A stretch of DNA of 64,000 nt. It comes from Planctomycetales bacterium (GTDB taxonomy: Bacteria > Planctomycetota > Planctomycetia > Pirellulales > Thermoguttaceae). The notes beneath the pieces are model-generated. The model saw only the letters and a list, made by a program, of their open reading frames with translations. It was not told the origin of the DNA and ran no database searches. Position numbers and translations under genes: made by a program. This document shows, piece by piece, positions 8,842-16,277 of the stretch. Within the stretch, counting starts at the first letter, position 1, and each line of letters begins with the position of its first letter. The DNA is taken from NCBI GenBank assembly GCA_007119795.1, contig SKOZ01000039.1, positions 1-64,000 on the forward strand, read 5' to 3'.

Positions 8842-9183
8842 ATGATGTTCCGACTGATCCGCAATCGCAAGGGGCAGGGGCTGGTGGAGTATGCCCTGCT
8901 CGTCGCCGGCGTGGCCCTGGTAGCCATCGTGGGCATTTCCGTCTTCGGGCACAAGGTGGCCGACCTGATCTCCGCCGCGGCCGTGGTCCTGCCGGGCGCC
9001 CACGCGGACGACAATGCCCCGATCGCCGTAGGCGAGTTGGTTGAGGTCACGGACGAAGGGGGGACAATCAACCTCGACGTCGACGCCATCATGGACGGTA
9101 GCGGCACCGAGCGGATGGGCCAGAATCTCTGGGGCCGCGACGACTTGGGTGACGCCCTTCTGCCCGAGCCAGGTGCCAATTAG
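8842..9183 (+). CDS. flp: Flp-type type IVb pilin with long C-terminal tail, copy 1
   Basis: Pilin of 113 residues, about twice the usual Flp length. The leader ends in the processing site KG/QGLVEYALL: cleavage after Gly gives Glu at +5 and Tyr at +6, as required by TadV-type peptidases. It is followed by a hydrophobic helix VAGVALVAIVGISVFG. The usual Flp would end soon afterwards. Here about 65 acidic residues follow (DDNAPIAVG, NLDVDAIMDGSG, LLPEPGAN) and are partly conserved in copy 2. GAGGTGAG lies just before tandem ATG codons at 8842 and 8845. The product should be cut at the inner membrane and assembled into a Tad pilus or act as a pseudopilin. The peptidase is encoded at 10524. Confidence 0.88.
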   Translation: MMFRLIRNRKGQGLVEYALLVAGVALVAIVGISVFGHKVADLISAAAVVLPGAHADDNAPIAVGELVEVTDEGGTINLDVDAIMDGSGTERMGQNLWGRDDLGDALLPEPGAN

Positions 9184-9368
9184 CGGTCCCTCACCGGTTT
9201 GCCGGACGCGGGCGCGGCCGGCGATTGCACTCCGGGCGCGCCCGCGGCGGCGTGGTGGTAACTGAACCTGCAAGAGTTCGGGGAATAGGTCGGTAGCTCG
9301 CAAGATTTCAGCGATTGCTTGCCGGGGGCGGCCGAATTCCTGCGAATTCAGCTACAAGGTACAGGATC

Positions 9369-9392
9369 GCTTGACTGCACGCTTGACTGCAC
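9369..9392 (+). repeat. 12-bp tandem duplication overlapping the second module promoter
   Basis: GCTTGACTGCAC occurs twice head to tail (9369-9380 and 9381-9392). Each copy holds a TTGACT -35-like hexamer. Only the second is correctly spaced (16 bases) from GATAAT at 9405. Confidence 0.8.
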
Positions 9393-9410
9393 GGACGCGG
9401 AGACGATAAT
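9383..9410 (+). promoter_or_regulatory. Sigma70-like promoter of second CPIC/Flp module
   Basis: TTGACT (9383-9388), a 16-base spacer and GATAAT (9405-9410), followed by GGGTCT. Architecture and -10 sequence match the promoter at 8103-8130, so it appears to have been duplicated with the genes. The predicted leader is about 57 bases before the ATG at 9474. Confidence 0.65.
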
Positions 9411-9473
9411 GGGTCTTTGACAAGTCGGTTTGCGTTTCCCCCGCCCCGAAGTGTTTCGGGAAGGGCTCCTTCT

Positions 9474-9884
9474 ATGCGTTCCTCGCATCATCGCCGCGTT
9501 GCCCTGGTAACCCTCGCCGTCTTTGGTGGGTTGGTTGTCGCCGGCAACGGCCTGCACTTGCTGCCGGCCTGGCAGCACGGGCCGGTGCTCGGCCCGCAGT
9601 CGGTGTGCGCGCACGGCCATGCCGATTGCGGTTTTGGGCAGGCTACCGCCCATGAGGCCTGCGATGCGGACGATGGGACGTGCCTGAACGGCGAGGGCGA
9701 CGACTGTCAGGCGTGCAACCAATGCCCGATCTGCCAGTTCTGGGCTCAGGGCAAGCTGGTGGTCCCGCCGGTAACCGTCTCCGCGGTCGGCCCGGTCGAT
9801 TTCCATTCGCCGCTGGGTCTTCCTTCGATTACGTTGGCGGCCGTTCACGCCCCCTTCGCCGCGCGGGCCCCGCCGATCGGTTAG
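9474..9884 (+). CDS. Small CPIC-motif membrane/secreted protein, copy 2
   Basis: Protein of 136 residues paralogous to the one at 8202. A hydrophobic N-terminus (VALVTLAVFGGLVVAGNGL) leads into LHLLPAW. A His/Cys/Asp-rich middle holds six or more cysteines (VCAHGHADCGFG, ACDADDGTC, DDCQACNQCPICQF), then QGKL and a short hydrophobic tail. The cysteine and histidine density is much higher than in copy 1 and would suit binding of a soft metal such as zinc or copper, or disulfide formation. That is inference; no named family was recognised. The ATG follows GGAAGGGC about 10 bases upstream. The next gene, 232 bases on, is the second Flp pilin. Confidence 0.7.
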   Translation: MRSSHHRRVALVTLAVFGGLVVAGNGLHLLPAWQHGPVLGPQSVCAHGHADCGFGQATAHEACDADDGTCLNGEGDDCQACNQCPICQFWAQGKLVVPPVTVSAVGPVDFHSPLGLPSITLAAVHAPFAARAPPIG

Positions 9885-10116
9885 CTCCCACCGATCGACC
9901 CGCACTCTCGGCTGTTTGTAGACGGCTCAGGGCACCGTTGCGTCCATGCTCCGCAGGAGCGCGGCCGTGCGCCGGCACAAGGCACGGACCGCATCTCATC
10001 CGCTGCATTTCGGCGCGACGCGGTGGTGGCCGTCTCGCGAGGTGGTCGATCCCTTCAGCCTCGCCATGGAATCATTTGAGTCATCTCCATCCTTCGTTTT
10101 CCGGGAGCTTATTGTC

Positions 10117-10470
10117 ATGTTGCGTCTTGCCAAGAATCGTAAGGGCCAGGGGCTGGTCGAATACGCCCTGTTGGTGGCCGGCGTCGCGCTGGTGGCCATC
10201 GTGGGAATCTCCGTCTTTGGACACAAAGTCGCCGACCTCATTTCGGCTGCAGCGGTGATACTCCCCGGGGCGCACGGCGACGACAACGCGCCGATCGCCA
10301 TCGGATCGTTGATTGAAACCACCGAAGGGGGAGCCGACTCTCCCATCACGCTGGACGTGGACGGCATCGTCGATAACTCCGGAGAAGGCCGCCTCGGCCT
10401 GAACCTCTGGGGCGACGACCATGCCGGGCACGAGCTCTTGCCCAGCCCGGGCGGCGGTCATAGCCACTAA
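10117..10470 (+). CDS. flp: Flp-type type IVb pilin with long C-terminal tail, copy 2
   Basis: Pilin of 117 residues. Residues 6-46 (NRKGQG through the hydrophobic helix to SAAAV) are identical to copy 1 in 41 consecutive positions, although many codons differ at the third base; the duplication is therefore old and the sequence constrained. Processing site G/QGLVEY. The acidic tail again contains GDDNAPIAIG and LDVDGIVDNSGEGRL, and ends HSH. The ATG is chosen because the short basic leader LRLAKNRKG is typical of Flp pre-proteins; CCGGGAG lies upstream. The frame is open to 9946, but that part has no pilin features. The two pilins may form mixed fibres or be used alternatively. Confidence 0.87.
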   Translation: MLRLAKNRKGQGLVEYALLVAGVALVAIVGISVFGHKVADLISAAAVILPGAHGDDNAPIAIGSLIETTEGGADSPITLDVDGIVDNSGEGRLGLNLWGDDHAGHELLPSPGGGHSH

Positions 10471-10523
10471 ACATGGGGAAGCAGCCACGCGTGACATTCC
10501 CTGGGACGTGCTGACGAGCGGTG

Positions 10524-10964
10524 ATGCAAACCGTGGCCCTATGGATCCCGCTGGCCGCCGCCGTGGCGGCCAGCGCCTTCGACCTGCGAAACCGGGAGAT
10601 CCCCGACGCCATCCCGGCGGCGCTGCTGGCGTGGGCCGTGGCGGCCACGATCTTCGGGTGGCATGCCCCCGGCTGGTGGAGACTGATTGCCGGAGTGGCC
10701 CTGGGACTGCTCCTCGCGGTGCCGCTCTTTTACCTCGGGGGCTTGGGCGGGGGAGACGTGAAACTGATCGCAGCCTTGGGGGCGGTGTTCGGGCCCGCAG
10801 GGCTGGCCATGGTGCTGCTCTGGACGGCGCTGGCCGGCGGCGTGCTGGCCCTGGTGGCCTCCGGCCGCGGAAAGCGCGACCTGGCCTACGCCCCGGCAAT
10901 TGCCGCGGGGGTGGCCGCCGAGACGCTTTGGCCTTTTGGATTGTGGTATGTCCTGGTTAGCTGA
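10524..10964 (+). CDS. cpaA: Type IVb prepilin peptidase (TadV/CpaA-like)
   Basis: Inner-membrane aspartic peptidase of 146 residues that removes the leader of Flp pilins and TadE-like pseudopilins. The two catalytic aspartates are visible: Asp20 in ASAFDLRNREIPD and Asp78 in the GxGD motif GGLGGGDVKL. Several hydrophobic helices surround them. It is the short form without the N-terminal methyltransferase domain, as usual for TadV/CpaA. ATG at 10524 is preferred over GTG one codon earlier. The gene overlaps the next one by 17 bases, suggesting translational coupling. Both Flp genes lie directly upstream, consistent with a small Tad operon. Confidence 0.88.
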   Translation: MQTVALWIPLAAAVAASAFDLRNREIPDAIPAALLAWAVAATIFGWHAPGWWRLIAGVALGLLLAVPLFYLGGLGGGDVKLIAALGAVFGPAGLAMVLLWTALAGGVLALVASGRGKRDLAYAPAIAAGVAAETLWPFGLWYVLVS

Positions 10965-11826
10965 CACAAGCGGACACAGCGGATCCGGCCGCCGCCGGAG
11001 GGGGCACCGCTGCGCGCGGCGCCGGGGGCAGTCGCTCGTCGAGTTCGCCCTCGTGGCGCTGGTCCTCTACCTGCTGCTGGCGGCAATCCTCACCTTCGGG
11101 CACATGATCTACTGCGCCCAGGGGCTCCAGCAGACGGCCGACCTCTTGGCACGCGAGCTCTCCCGCACACCCTTGCCGGCCGACGTGACGCTGGCCGAGG
11201 CCCTCGAAGACGAGGGCGTGCGGCAGAGTATCTTCGATCCACGGTACTTGGTGCTCGAATTGAGCCAGCCAACCGGAGAGGGGGAGATCACCTTCCAGAC
11301 CTTCGACGGGGAAAAGCGTCTCGGCGACCTGCCCCTGGTCAATCAACAGCTCTACCCGCTGATGATCTCCGACCAGATCGAAGGGCGGCGGGTAGTCCGC
11401 TATCCGGGGTTGGTGATCGACGCCGACGAGGGCTATACGGTCCGAATCCCCGTCGAGAGCGGCGACGGCTGGGTCCTCCGCGACGTGGTGGAAGAGATCG
11501 TCGACAGCCAGGGTGCCGGGCCCTTCAGCATCGCCTCGCCGCATCGCGGGGTGGTGGCGCTGCGCATCCTCTACCCGTACCAGTCGGCGACCATGACCGG
11601 ATACCAGGGCCGCGACGACCCCTTCTGGCGGCCTTCACCCGGCGACCCGCTCGAGCCGGTCGAGGCCGAGGATCCTGGCCTGGGTGGAATCGAATCGGAC
11701 CTCGATTACGGCCCCTATGCCGGTGCGGGCGGCCTGGGCCGCCAGGCCGCCTGGGCGCGCGAAGTCCGCCCCTACCGCCGTGTCCTCGCGGCGCAGGCGG
11801 TTTACCGGCGGGAGGTGTTTGAGTGA
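10948..11826 (+). CDS. TadE-like pseudopilin
   Basis: Protein of 292 residues. A basic N-terminus leads to RRGQSLVEFALVALVLYLLLA (about 26-46), the TadE/TadG signature: Gly, then Glu at +5, then a membrane helix. This could be processed by the peptidase encoded immediately upstream. The long periplasmic part (about 55-292) has no recognised domain. TadE-like minor pilins are thought to help start or shape Tad pili. The ATG lies inside the end of the peptidase gene (overlap 17 bases). The product is larger than classic TadE (about 190 residues), so TadG-like is the alternative. Confidence 0.78.
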   Translation: MSWLADTSGHSGSGRRRRGHRCARRRGQSLVEFALVALVLYLLLAAILTFGHMIYCAQGLQQTADLLARELSRTPLPADVTLAEALEDEGVRQSIFDPRYLVLELSQPTGEGEITFQTFDGEKRLGDLPLVNQQLYPLMISDQIEGRRVVRYPGLVIDADEGYTVRIPVESGDGWVLRDVVEEIVDSQGAGPFSIASPHRGVVALRILYPYQSATMTGYQGRDDPFWRPSPGDPLEPVEAEDPGLGGIESDLDYGPYAGAGGLGRQAAWAREVRPYRRVLAAQAVYRREVFE

Positions 11827-11905
11827 AGTGTGAAGTTGGAAGTGTGAAGGGTGAAGGGGTAGCAAGGATTCTCGTCTCTTGGTTCCCGCTTGGGAGCGGG
11901 GAGCC
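11827..11905. repeat. Purine-rich GTGAAG repeats and a hairpin before cpaB
   Basis: Imperfect direct repeats of GTGAAG(T/G) run from 11823 to 11857. A hairpin follows in which GGTTCCCGCT (11881-11890) pairs, with one bulge, with AGCGGGGAGCC (11895-11905) around TGGG. It could act as a weak terminator or attenuator between the TadE-like gene and cpaB. Confidence 0.45.
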
Positions 11906-11947
11906 AGCGCGAAATAAAACAACCCGACCCCGAGGGGAGGGAGCACG

Positions 11948-13042
11948 ATGAGACCGATCCAACCGCGACGTGGCGGCCGATCACCATGGGCGACGGCGCT
12001 GATGGCCGTCTTGGGCATTGCCATGGGCGGAGCACTTACCTTTGGCGCCCTGTGGGCGACGGGCCTCGTCGAGTTGCCCGGCCAGCAGGCCGGTCGGGCC
12101 GCTGCCGGTCCGCCGCCGGGCTTCATACCCGTTCCCGTTGCCGCCCGCCCCATCCCCGCCTACACCCGGGTCAGCCGCGAGGATCTCATGAATCCCACGA
12201 CGGGCGAGTGGCTGGTGCGGTACATGGACCCTGAGAACCTGCCTCCGAACGTGATCACAGCGATCGGCCAGGTCCGCGGCCGGGTGACGGCACGTGACAA
12301 AGAGGCTCCCTACTTCTTCGTGGAAGAAGACTTCCTGCCCGAGGGAACGCGGCCGGGTGTGGTAGCGGGTATTCCGCCGGGGAAGCGATCGGTGACGCTC
12401 GATGCCAGCCGTCTCCGCGGCGTTCACGGCCTGCAGGCGGGTGACCGACTCGATCTCGTGGCCACCATCTCGGTCGACCTTAACCGCGGCGCGGGCCGTG
12501 CGAGCAATCTGGTCGTGGCGCCGCAGTCGGGTGGAGCAGCCATGGTCCCCAAGCGAGGTGTCGTTCGTGTCCTCGTGCAGGATGGAACGGTGGTCACGCC
12601 GGTCACCACCCGGGCCATCCCCGTCCGCAGCACCTCCCTGACTCAAGGGCAACGGATGCGGACCATGCCCGTCGAGGAGATCCTCATTGCCGTCGATCCC
12701 GATGAGGTCGCGCCCTTGGCCGAGGCAATAAACCTCGGGTACGAGGTCACCGCCGTTGCCCGTTCGGGACGGCCGGCAGCCGAAGAGGCCTCCGGGCCTG
12801 CCGTAGTCGACGCCACCCCCGGATCGGACCCGCTCGGGGAGGTGCAAGTCGTCGAGGCGATGGTGGGTCAGCGGCGGCAGACGCTGCTCTTCGCCGGAGG
12901 CGAAGGGGGCAGCACCCTCGTGGCGGCCTTCGACCGTAGCGAGCAGGCGGCCGGCGAACCGCTCGATACCGCATCGGAACCGGCCGATGCGTCTCCTGCG
13001 GCAATACCCGCCGGAGGGGTCGAAGCGGCGCCAGAGGGCTAA
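11948..13042 (+). CDS. cpaB: Flp pilus assembly protein CpaB/RcpC
   Basis: Protein of 364 residues with one N-terminal membrane helix (about 14-36, TALMAVLGIAMGGALTFGAL) and a periplasmic body. A SAF-type domain begins at about 60 with IPVPVAARPIPAYTRVSREDL, typical of CpaB. The RcpC/CpaB core continues with GIPPGKRSVTLDASR, LQAGDRLDLVATI and EEILIAVDPDEVAPL. CpaB is thought to guide the pilus through the outer-membrane secretin. The ATG follows the strong GAGGGGAGGGAG. The last ~80 residues are Ala/Glu/Pro-rich and variable. The secretin, TadA ATPase and TadB/C genes expected beside cpaB are absent from the window. Confidence 0.87.
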   Translation: MRPIQPRRGGRSPWATALMAVLGIAMGGALTFGALWATGLVELPGQQAGRAAAGPPPGFIPVPVAARPIPAYTRVSREDLMNPTTGEWLVRYMDPENLPPNVITAIGQVRGRVTARDKEAPYFFVEEDFLPEGTRPGVVAGIPPGKRSVTLDASRLRGVHGLQAGDRLDLVATISVDLNRGAGRASNLVVAPQSGGAAMVPKRGVVRVLVQDGTVVTPVTTRAIPVRSTSLTQGQRMRTMPVEEILIAVDPDEVAPLAEAINLGYEVTAVARSGRPAAEEASGPAVVDATPGSDPLGEVQVVEAMVGQRRQTLLFAGGEGGSTLVAAFDRSEQAAGEPLDTASEPADASPAAIPAGGVEAAPEG

Positions 13043-13290
13043 TTCTTCGGCCCCCTAGCCGACCTTGCGGGAGCAGGTGGAGACGGGTAAACTCACCCGC
13101 CCGACTTCTGCGGGGACCGACCTGGATCGACCGGCGGATCGTGCCGCTCGGATGCTTCCCCGTCGCGCGCGCGAGCGAAAGAGCCCCTGCCGACCGACGC
13201 CTTGGGCGGCCACACCGCCGAAAGGGGGGCGGCAGAGGCGGCCGGAAGGGGCGACGTGGCGGAAGTCCCCTCTGTCGGGTGAGTTTTCGC

Positions 13291-13318
13291 TTGAATCGGA
13301 AACCGGGCCGTTTAGAAT
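13291..13318 (+). promoter_or_regulatory. Sigma70-like promoter of the small secreted protein gene
   Basis: TTGAAT (13291-13296), a 16-base spacer and TAGAAT (13313-13318). It lies 54 bases before the ATG at 13373, at the end of a 330-base gap (13043-13372) that otherwise holds nothing recognisable. It probably opens a new transcript for 13373-15779, separate from the Tad genes. Confidence 0.55.
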
Positions 13319-13372
13319 GGTAATTGTGGTCCCGGCTTCCGCCCGTTTCACTTCGCCAGGTGAAGGTGAGTT

Positions 13373-13711
13373 ATGAAGGCGGCGACGCTGGGGACGTTGG
13401 TGGGTCTCGGATTGCTGGTCGCGGCGGCGGCGGGCCTTCCGGCGCGGGAGAATGAGCCGCTCCCGGGTCGCGCCGCGGCGCCGGGCCAGCCGGGCTTGAT
13501 CGCCTTTTCCGAGACGGTGGACCAGAAGTACCAGCAGGTAACGGTTATCGACCCCGATCAGCAGTCGATGAGCGTCTACCACATCGAGCTGGCCAGCGGA
13601 AAGATCACGCTGCGTAGCGTGCGGAGTTTCCGGTGGGACCTGAAAATGCTGCACCTGAACGGCACCAGTCCCCTCCCCCACGAAATCCGCACGCTGCTCG
13701 ATTCGAGGTAG
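13373..13711 (+). CDS. Small secreted planctomycete protein
   Basis: Protein of 112 residues with an N-terminal signal peptide (TLGTLVGLGLLVAAAAGLPA). The mature part has a compact conserved-looking core: KYQQVTVIDPDQQSMSVYHI, ASGKITLRSVRSFRWDL and NGTSPLPHEIRTLL. The author recalls similar short proteins in planctomycetes, often upstream of an HTH protein like the one that follows here; the function is unknown. AAGGTGAG lies three bases before the ATG. The next gene begins 31 bases downstream, so the two are probably co-transcribed. Confidence 0.72.
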   Translation: MKAATLGTLVGLGLLVAAAAGLPARENEPLPGRAAAPGQPGLIAFSETVDQKYQQVTVIDPDQQSMSVYHIELASGKITLRSVRSFRWDLKMLHLNGTSPLPHEIRTLLDSR

Positions 13712-13742
13712 ACGCCAACGCAAAGGGAAGCACGCAATCGCC

Positions 13743-14885
13743 ATGACCCAGAAATTCTTCAATTCCGAGAAGGCTGCCGAAGTGCTCGGCGTCAGCATTG
13801 ACGAGGTCAAGGCGATGCGCGAGCGCCGCGAGCTGCACGGCTATCGCGACGGAGCCGATTGGAAGTACAAGGCGGAAGACGTGGAGAAGCTCGCCGCCGA
13901 GCGGGCGGGCGGCGGCGGAGAGGAGGAGGTGCTCCACGGCGACGACGATTTCTCACTCGCCGAGCCGGGCGGATCGGGTACCGTGGTCGGCGGCCCCGAC
14001 GACCAGGACTCGGCAAGCGATATTCGCATCGCCGGCAGCGACATCCAGATCGCCGGCAGCGACATCGAGCTGGTGGGCAGCGACGTGGAGCTGAGCGACA
14101 GCAACCTCACCAAGTCGGTGGATACGCCCGCGGGCGGTGAGGAAGGGATCGAGCTTGCCCCCGCGGAAGACGCCGCGTCCGGCGAGGATGCCGCGGCGGG
14201 CGAGAAGAAGGGCGATTCGTCGGTCAGTCTGGCCGACGACGATCTCGTGCTCGGCGGCAGCGGCAGCGGCAGCGACATCACCATCGGCAGCGACAGCGGC
14301 ATCCAACTGGTCGATCCGACCGACAGCGGATTGTCGCTCGAGGAGCCGGTCGACCTCGTCGAAGAGGGAGAGGGAGAATCGCTCGAATTGGGCGAGGACG
14401 ACCTGCTCGCGATCGACGACAGCAACATCCAGCAGGAGGGCGCCGCCGACAACGGCGACTTCCTGTTGACGCCCATGGAAGAGGTCGGCGACGCCGAGGA
14501 TTCCGAAAGCGGTTCTCAGGTGATCGCCCTGGAAGAGGAGGCCGGCGACGAAGACGCCACCATGATCGGCGACGTCTCGGACGTGGGCGCGGCGCCGATG
14601 CTGGACGAAGACGTCGCCATGGATCAGTTGGGGCCGGGTTCTGCGCCGCGCCTCACGCCGGAGCCGGCCATGGCACCGCAGGACTACGAGATGGGGGCGC
14701 CGGTCGGCGCGGCCGCCCTCCCCGAGTCACCCTTCACCACGATGAACGTCGTCAGCCTGGCCCTCTGCGCCTTCCTCCTGGCCTTGGGAGGCATGATGAT
14801 GTTCGACCTCTTGCGGAACATGTGGAGCTGGGACGCCCCCTACACGCTCAATAGCTGGATCATGGACTTGATCGTCGGCGGCTGA
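13743..14885 (+). CDS. Membrane-anchored HTH protein with acidic SD-rich repeats
   Basis: Protein of 380 residues in three parts. Residues 1-55 form an excisionase/MerR-type helix-turn-helix (FNSEKAAEVLGVSIDEVKAM, then DWKYKAEDVEKLA). Residues about 60-325 are a very acidic low-complexity linker with repeats such as IAGSDIQIAGSDIEL, VGSDVELSDSNL and ITIGSDSGIQLVDPTDSG. Residues about 336-357 form one membrane helix (VVSLALCAFLLALGGMMMF), followed by a short aromatic tail. The N-terminus would face the cytoplasm and the tail the periplasm. It resembles a planctomycete family of unknown role; a DNA-membrane tether or membrane-bound regulator is possible. It lies between a small secreted protein and an OmpA lipoprotein on the same strand. 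Confidence 0.75.
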   Translation: MTQKFFNSEKAAEVLGVSIDEVKAMRERRELHGYRDGADWKYKAEDVEKLAAERAGGGGEEEVLHGDDDFSLAEPGGSGTVVGGPDDQDSASDIRIAGSDIQIAGSDIELVGSDVELSDSNLTKSVDTPAGGEEGIELAPAEDAASGEDAAAGEKKGDSSVSLADDDLVLGGSGSGSDITIGSDSGIQLVDPTDSGLSLEEPVDLVEEGEGESLELGEDDLLAIDDSNIQQEGAADNGDFLLTPMEEVGDAEDSESGSQVIALEEEAGDEDATMIGDVSDVGAAPMLDEDVAMDQLGPGSAPRLTPEPAMAPQDYEMGAPVGAAALPESPFTTMNVVSLALCAFLLALGGMMMFDLLRNMWSWDAPYTLNSWIMDLIVGG

Positions 14886-14957
14886 CCCGGCCGTCCCTCC
14901 CGGTAGCCAGGGGAAGGGGGCACTCGGACCGGCGACGGATTCGAAAGGAGTCGAATC

Positions 14958-15779
14958 ATGCGGCGGGTGATCGTCTTATCACGGAGCGCCGTGGCGGCGG
15001 CAACCCTGCTGGCAGCGGGGTGCAGCAGCCTTCCCAACGGGCAAGTCGCCGCACTCTCGACGCAGAACCGCGCCCTGATCGAGCAGAACCGCGCCCATGT
15101 GGCGGAGATCGAGAATCTCCGCATCCACAGCCGCAATATCGAGGACCAGCTCATGCGGGCCGAGGAGGACTTGGCCCTCTTGGGGGAGCGCCTGGACCTG
15201 GACGGCCAGCGGCTGACGAACTACGAGCGCGAGCGGAGCGGCCTCTACGACCATCTCCTCACCGCCAGCCGCAACGGCCCGCGGCTGGCTCCCGGCGTGG
15301 GGCGCGAACTCGCCGAACTGGCCGAGCGGTATCCCAGCCTGCACTTCGATCCCACCACCGGAATCGCCAAGCTGGATACGGACGTGCTCTTCGACAGCGG
15401 CGACGCCGAACCCAAGGCGGCAGCCCGGGCGGTGGTGCGGGAACTGGCCCGCGTACTCAACGACCCCGCGGCGCGGACGTTGCGGGTCTTCGTGGCCGGA
15501 CACACCGACGATCGGCAGGTCGCCGGAAGGGGGGTGCGGGAACAACACCCGGACAACCTGCACCTGAGCACGGCCAGGGCCCTGGCCGTAACCGAGGAGC
15601 TACGCGCCGCGGGGGTGGGGGCGAGCCGCGTCGCCGTGGCGGGCTTCGGCGGACATCAGCCCATCGCTCCGAACGACTCCCCCAGCAACCGGCTGGTGAA
15701 TCGGCGGGTGGAGATCTTCGTAATGGCTCCCGAGGTACCCGTCGTAGGCTGGACGGAAACGATACCCAGCCTCTATTGA
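14958..15779 (+). CDS. OmpA-family lipoprotein (peptidoglycan-binding)
   Basis: Protein of 273 residues with lipobox LLAAGC (Cys22), so probably a lipoprotein of the outer membrane. Residues about 30-95 form a coiled coil (repeated LIEQNRAHVAEIENL-type heptads). An OmpA/MotB domain covers about 130-255, with FDSGDAEPKAAA, FVAGHTDDRQV, LSTARALAVTEEL and NRLVNRRVEIFV, the positions that bind diaminopimelate peptidoglycan. GAAAGGAG precedes the ATG. It would link the outer membrane to the wall; peptidoglycan-binding capacity is expected from the conserved D and R residues but is not proven. The gene is last in the 13373-15779 run. Confidence 0.85.
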   Translation: MRRVIVLSRSAVAAATLLAAGCSSLPNGQVAALSTQNRALIEQNRAHVAEIENLRIHSRNIEDQLMRAEEDLALLGERLDLDGQRLTNYERERSGLYDHLLTASRNGPRLAPGVGRELAELAERYPSLHFDPTTGIAKLDTDVLFDSGDAEPKAAARAVVRELARVLNDPAARTLRVFVAGHTDDRQVAGRGVREQHPDNLHLSTARALAVTEELRAAGVGASRVAVAGFGGHQPIAPNDSPSNRLVNRRVEIFVMAPEVPVVGWTETIPSLY

Positions 15780-16009
15780 GCGCGAGCGAACCGGAACAGC
15801 GTTCGGAGGCCGCCCTGGGGTCTCTCGCCCAAGCGAACGGGGAGGATCCGGCCACTTCGACTCTCCCCGGCCCCCGTCCACGCTATGCTTCCACGCTACC
15901 GGTGAGATCGCGGGTCCGCGAGGCTCTCTTTTCGTCTATGGTCCCGCCGCAGCCCCCCTCGCAGAGAGGTCGCATGTCATCCCTGGCGATCCCGCCCTGA
16001 GGCACGTGC

Positions 16010-16027
16010 CCGCCGGAATACCGGCGG
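16010..16027. other. Short GC hairpin in the 498-base gap before resB
   Basis: CCGCCGG (16010-16016) pairs with CCGGCGG (16021-16027) around AATA. There is no T-run on either side, so the case for a terminator of the OmpA transcript is weak. The rest of the gap 15780-16277 holds only the promoter at 16099-16128. Confidence 0.3.
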
Positions 16028-16098
16028 TCGGGAGGCGGGACCAAAGGACGACTCCCGGCCTGCCTGCCTGCGGGCGAGCCGTGGCGGAGGTGAGGCGG

Positions 16099-16128
16099 TT
16101 GTTTTTGACACCGCCCATGGAATATAAT
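16099..16128 (+). promoter_or_regulatory. Sigma70-like promoter of the resB-ccsA operon
   Basis: A perfect TATAAT (16123-16128) with TTGTTT (16099-16104) at an 18-base spacing. The nearby perfect TTGACA (16105-16110) is only 12 bases away and too close to pair with it. The predicted leader is about 140 bases before the resB ATG. Confidence 0.55.
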
Positions 16129-16277
16129 CAACTCCTGTTGGCTGCGACGCCCCCTGGGTTCCCGTGTCCTCTCATACCGCTTCGTGTCCGCTCGAACGGG
16201 TGCAGTGAACCGAGCCGGCCGACGTCGCGTAGTGCCACGCGGCAGACCCATTTCTCACCACCGACCATCGATCGACC

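Noticed and set aside
16105..16128. TTGACA paired with TATAAT
   Set aside because: The spacing is only 12 bases, too short for sigma70; the TTGTTT at 16099 with 18 bases fits better.
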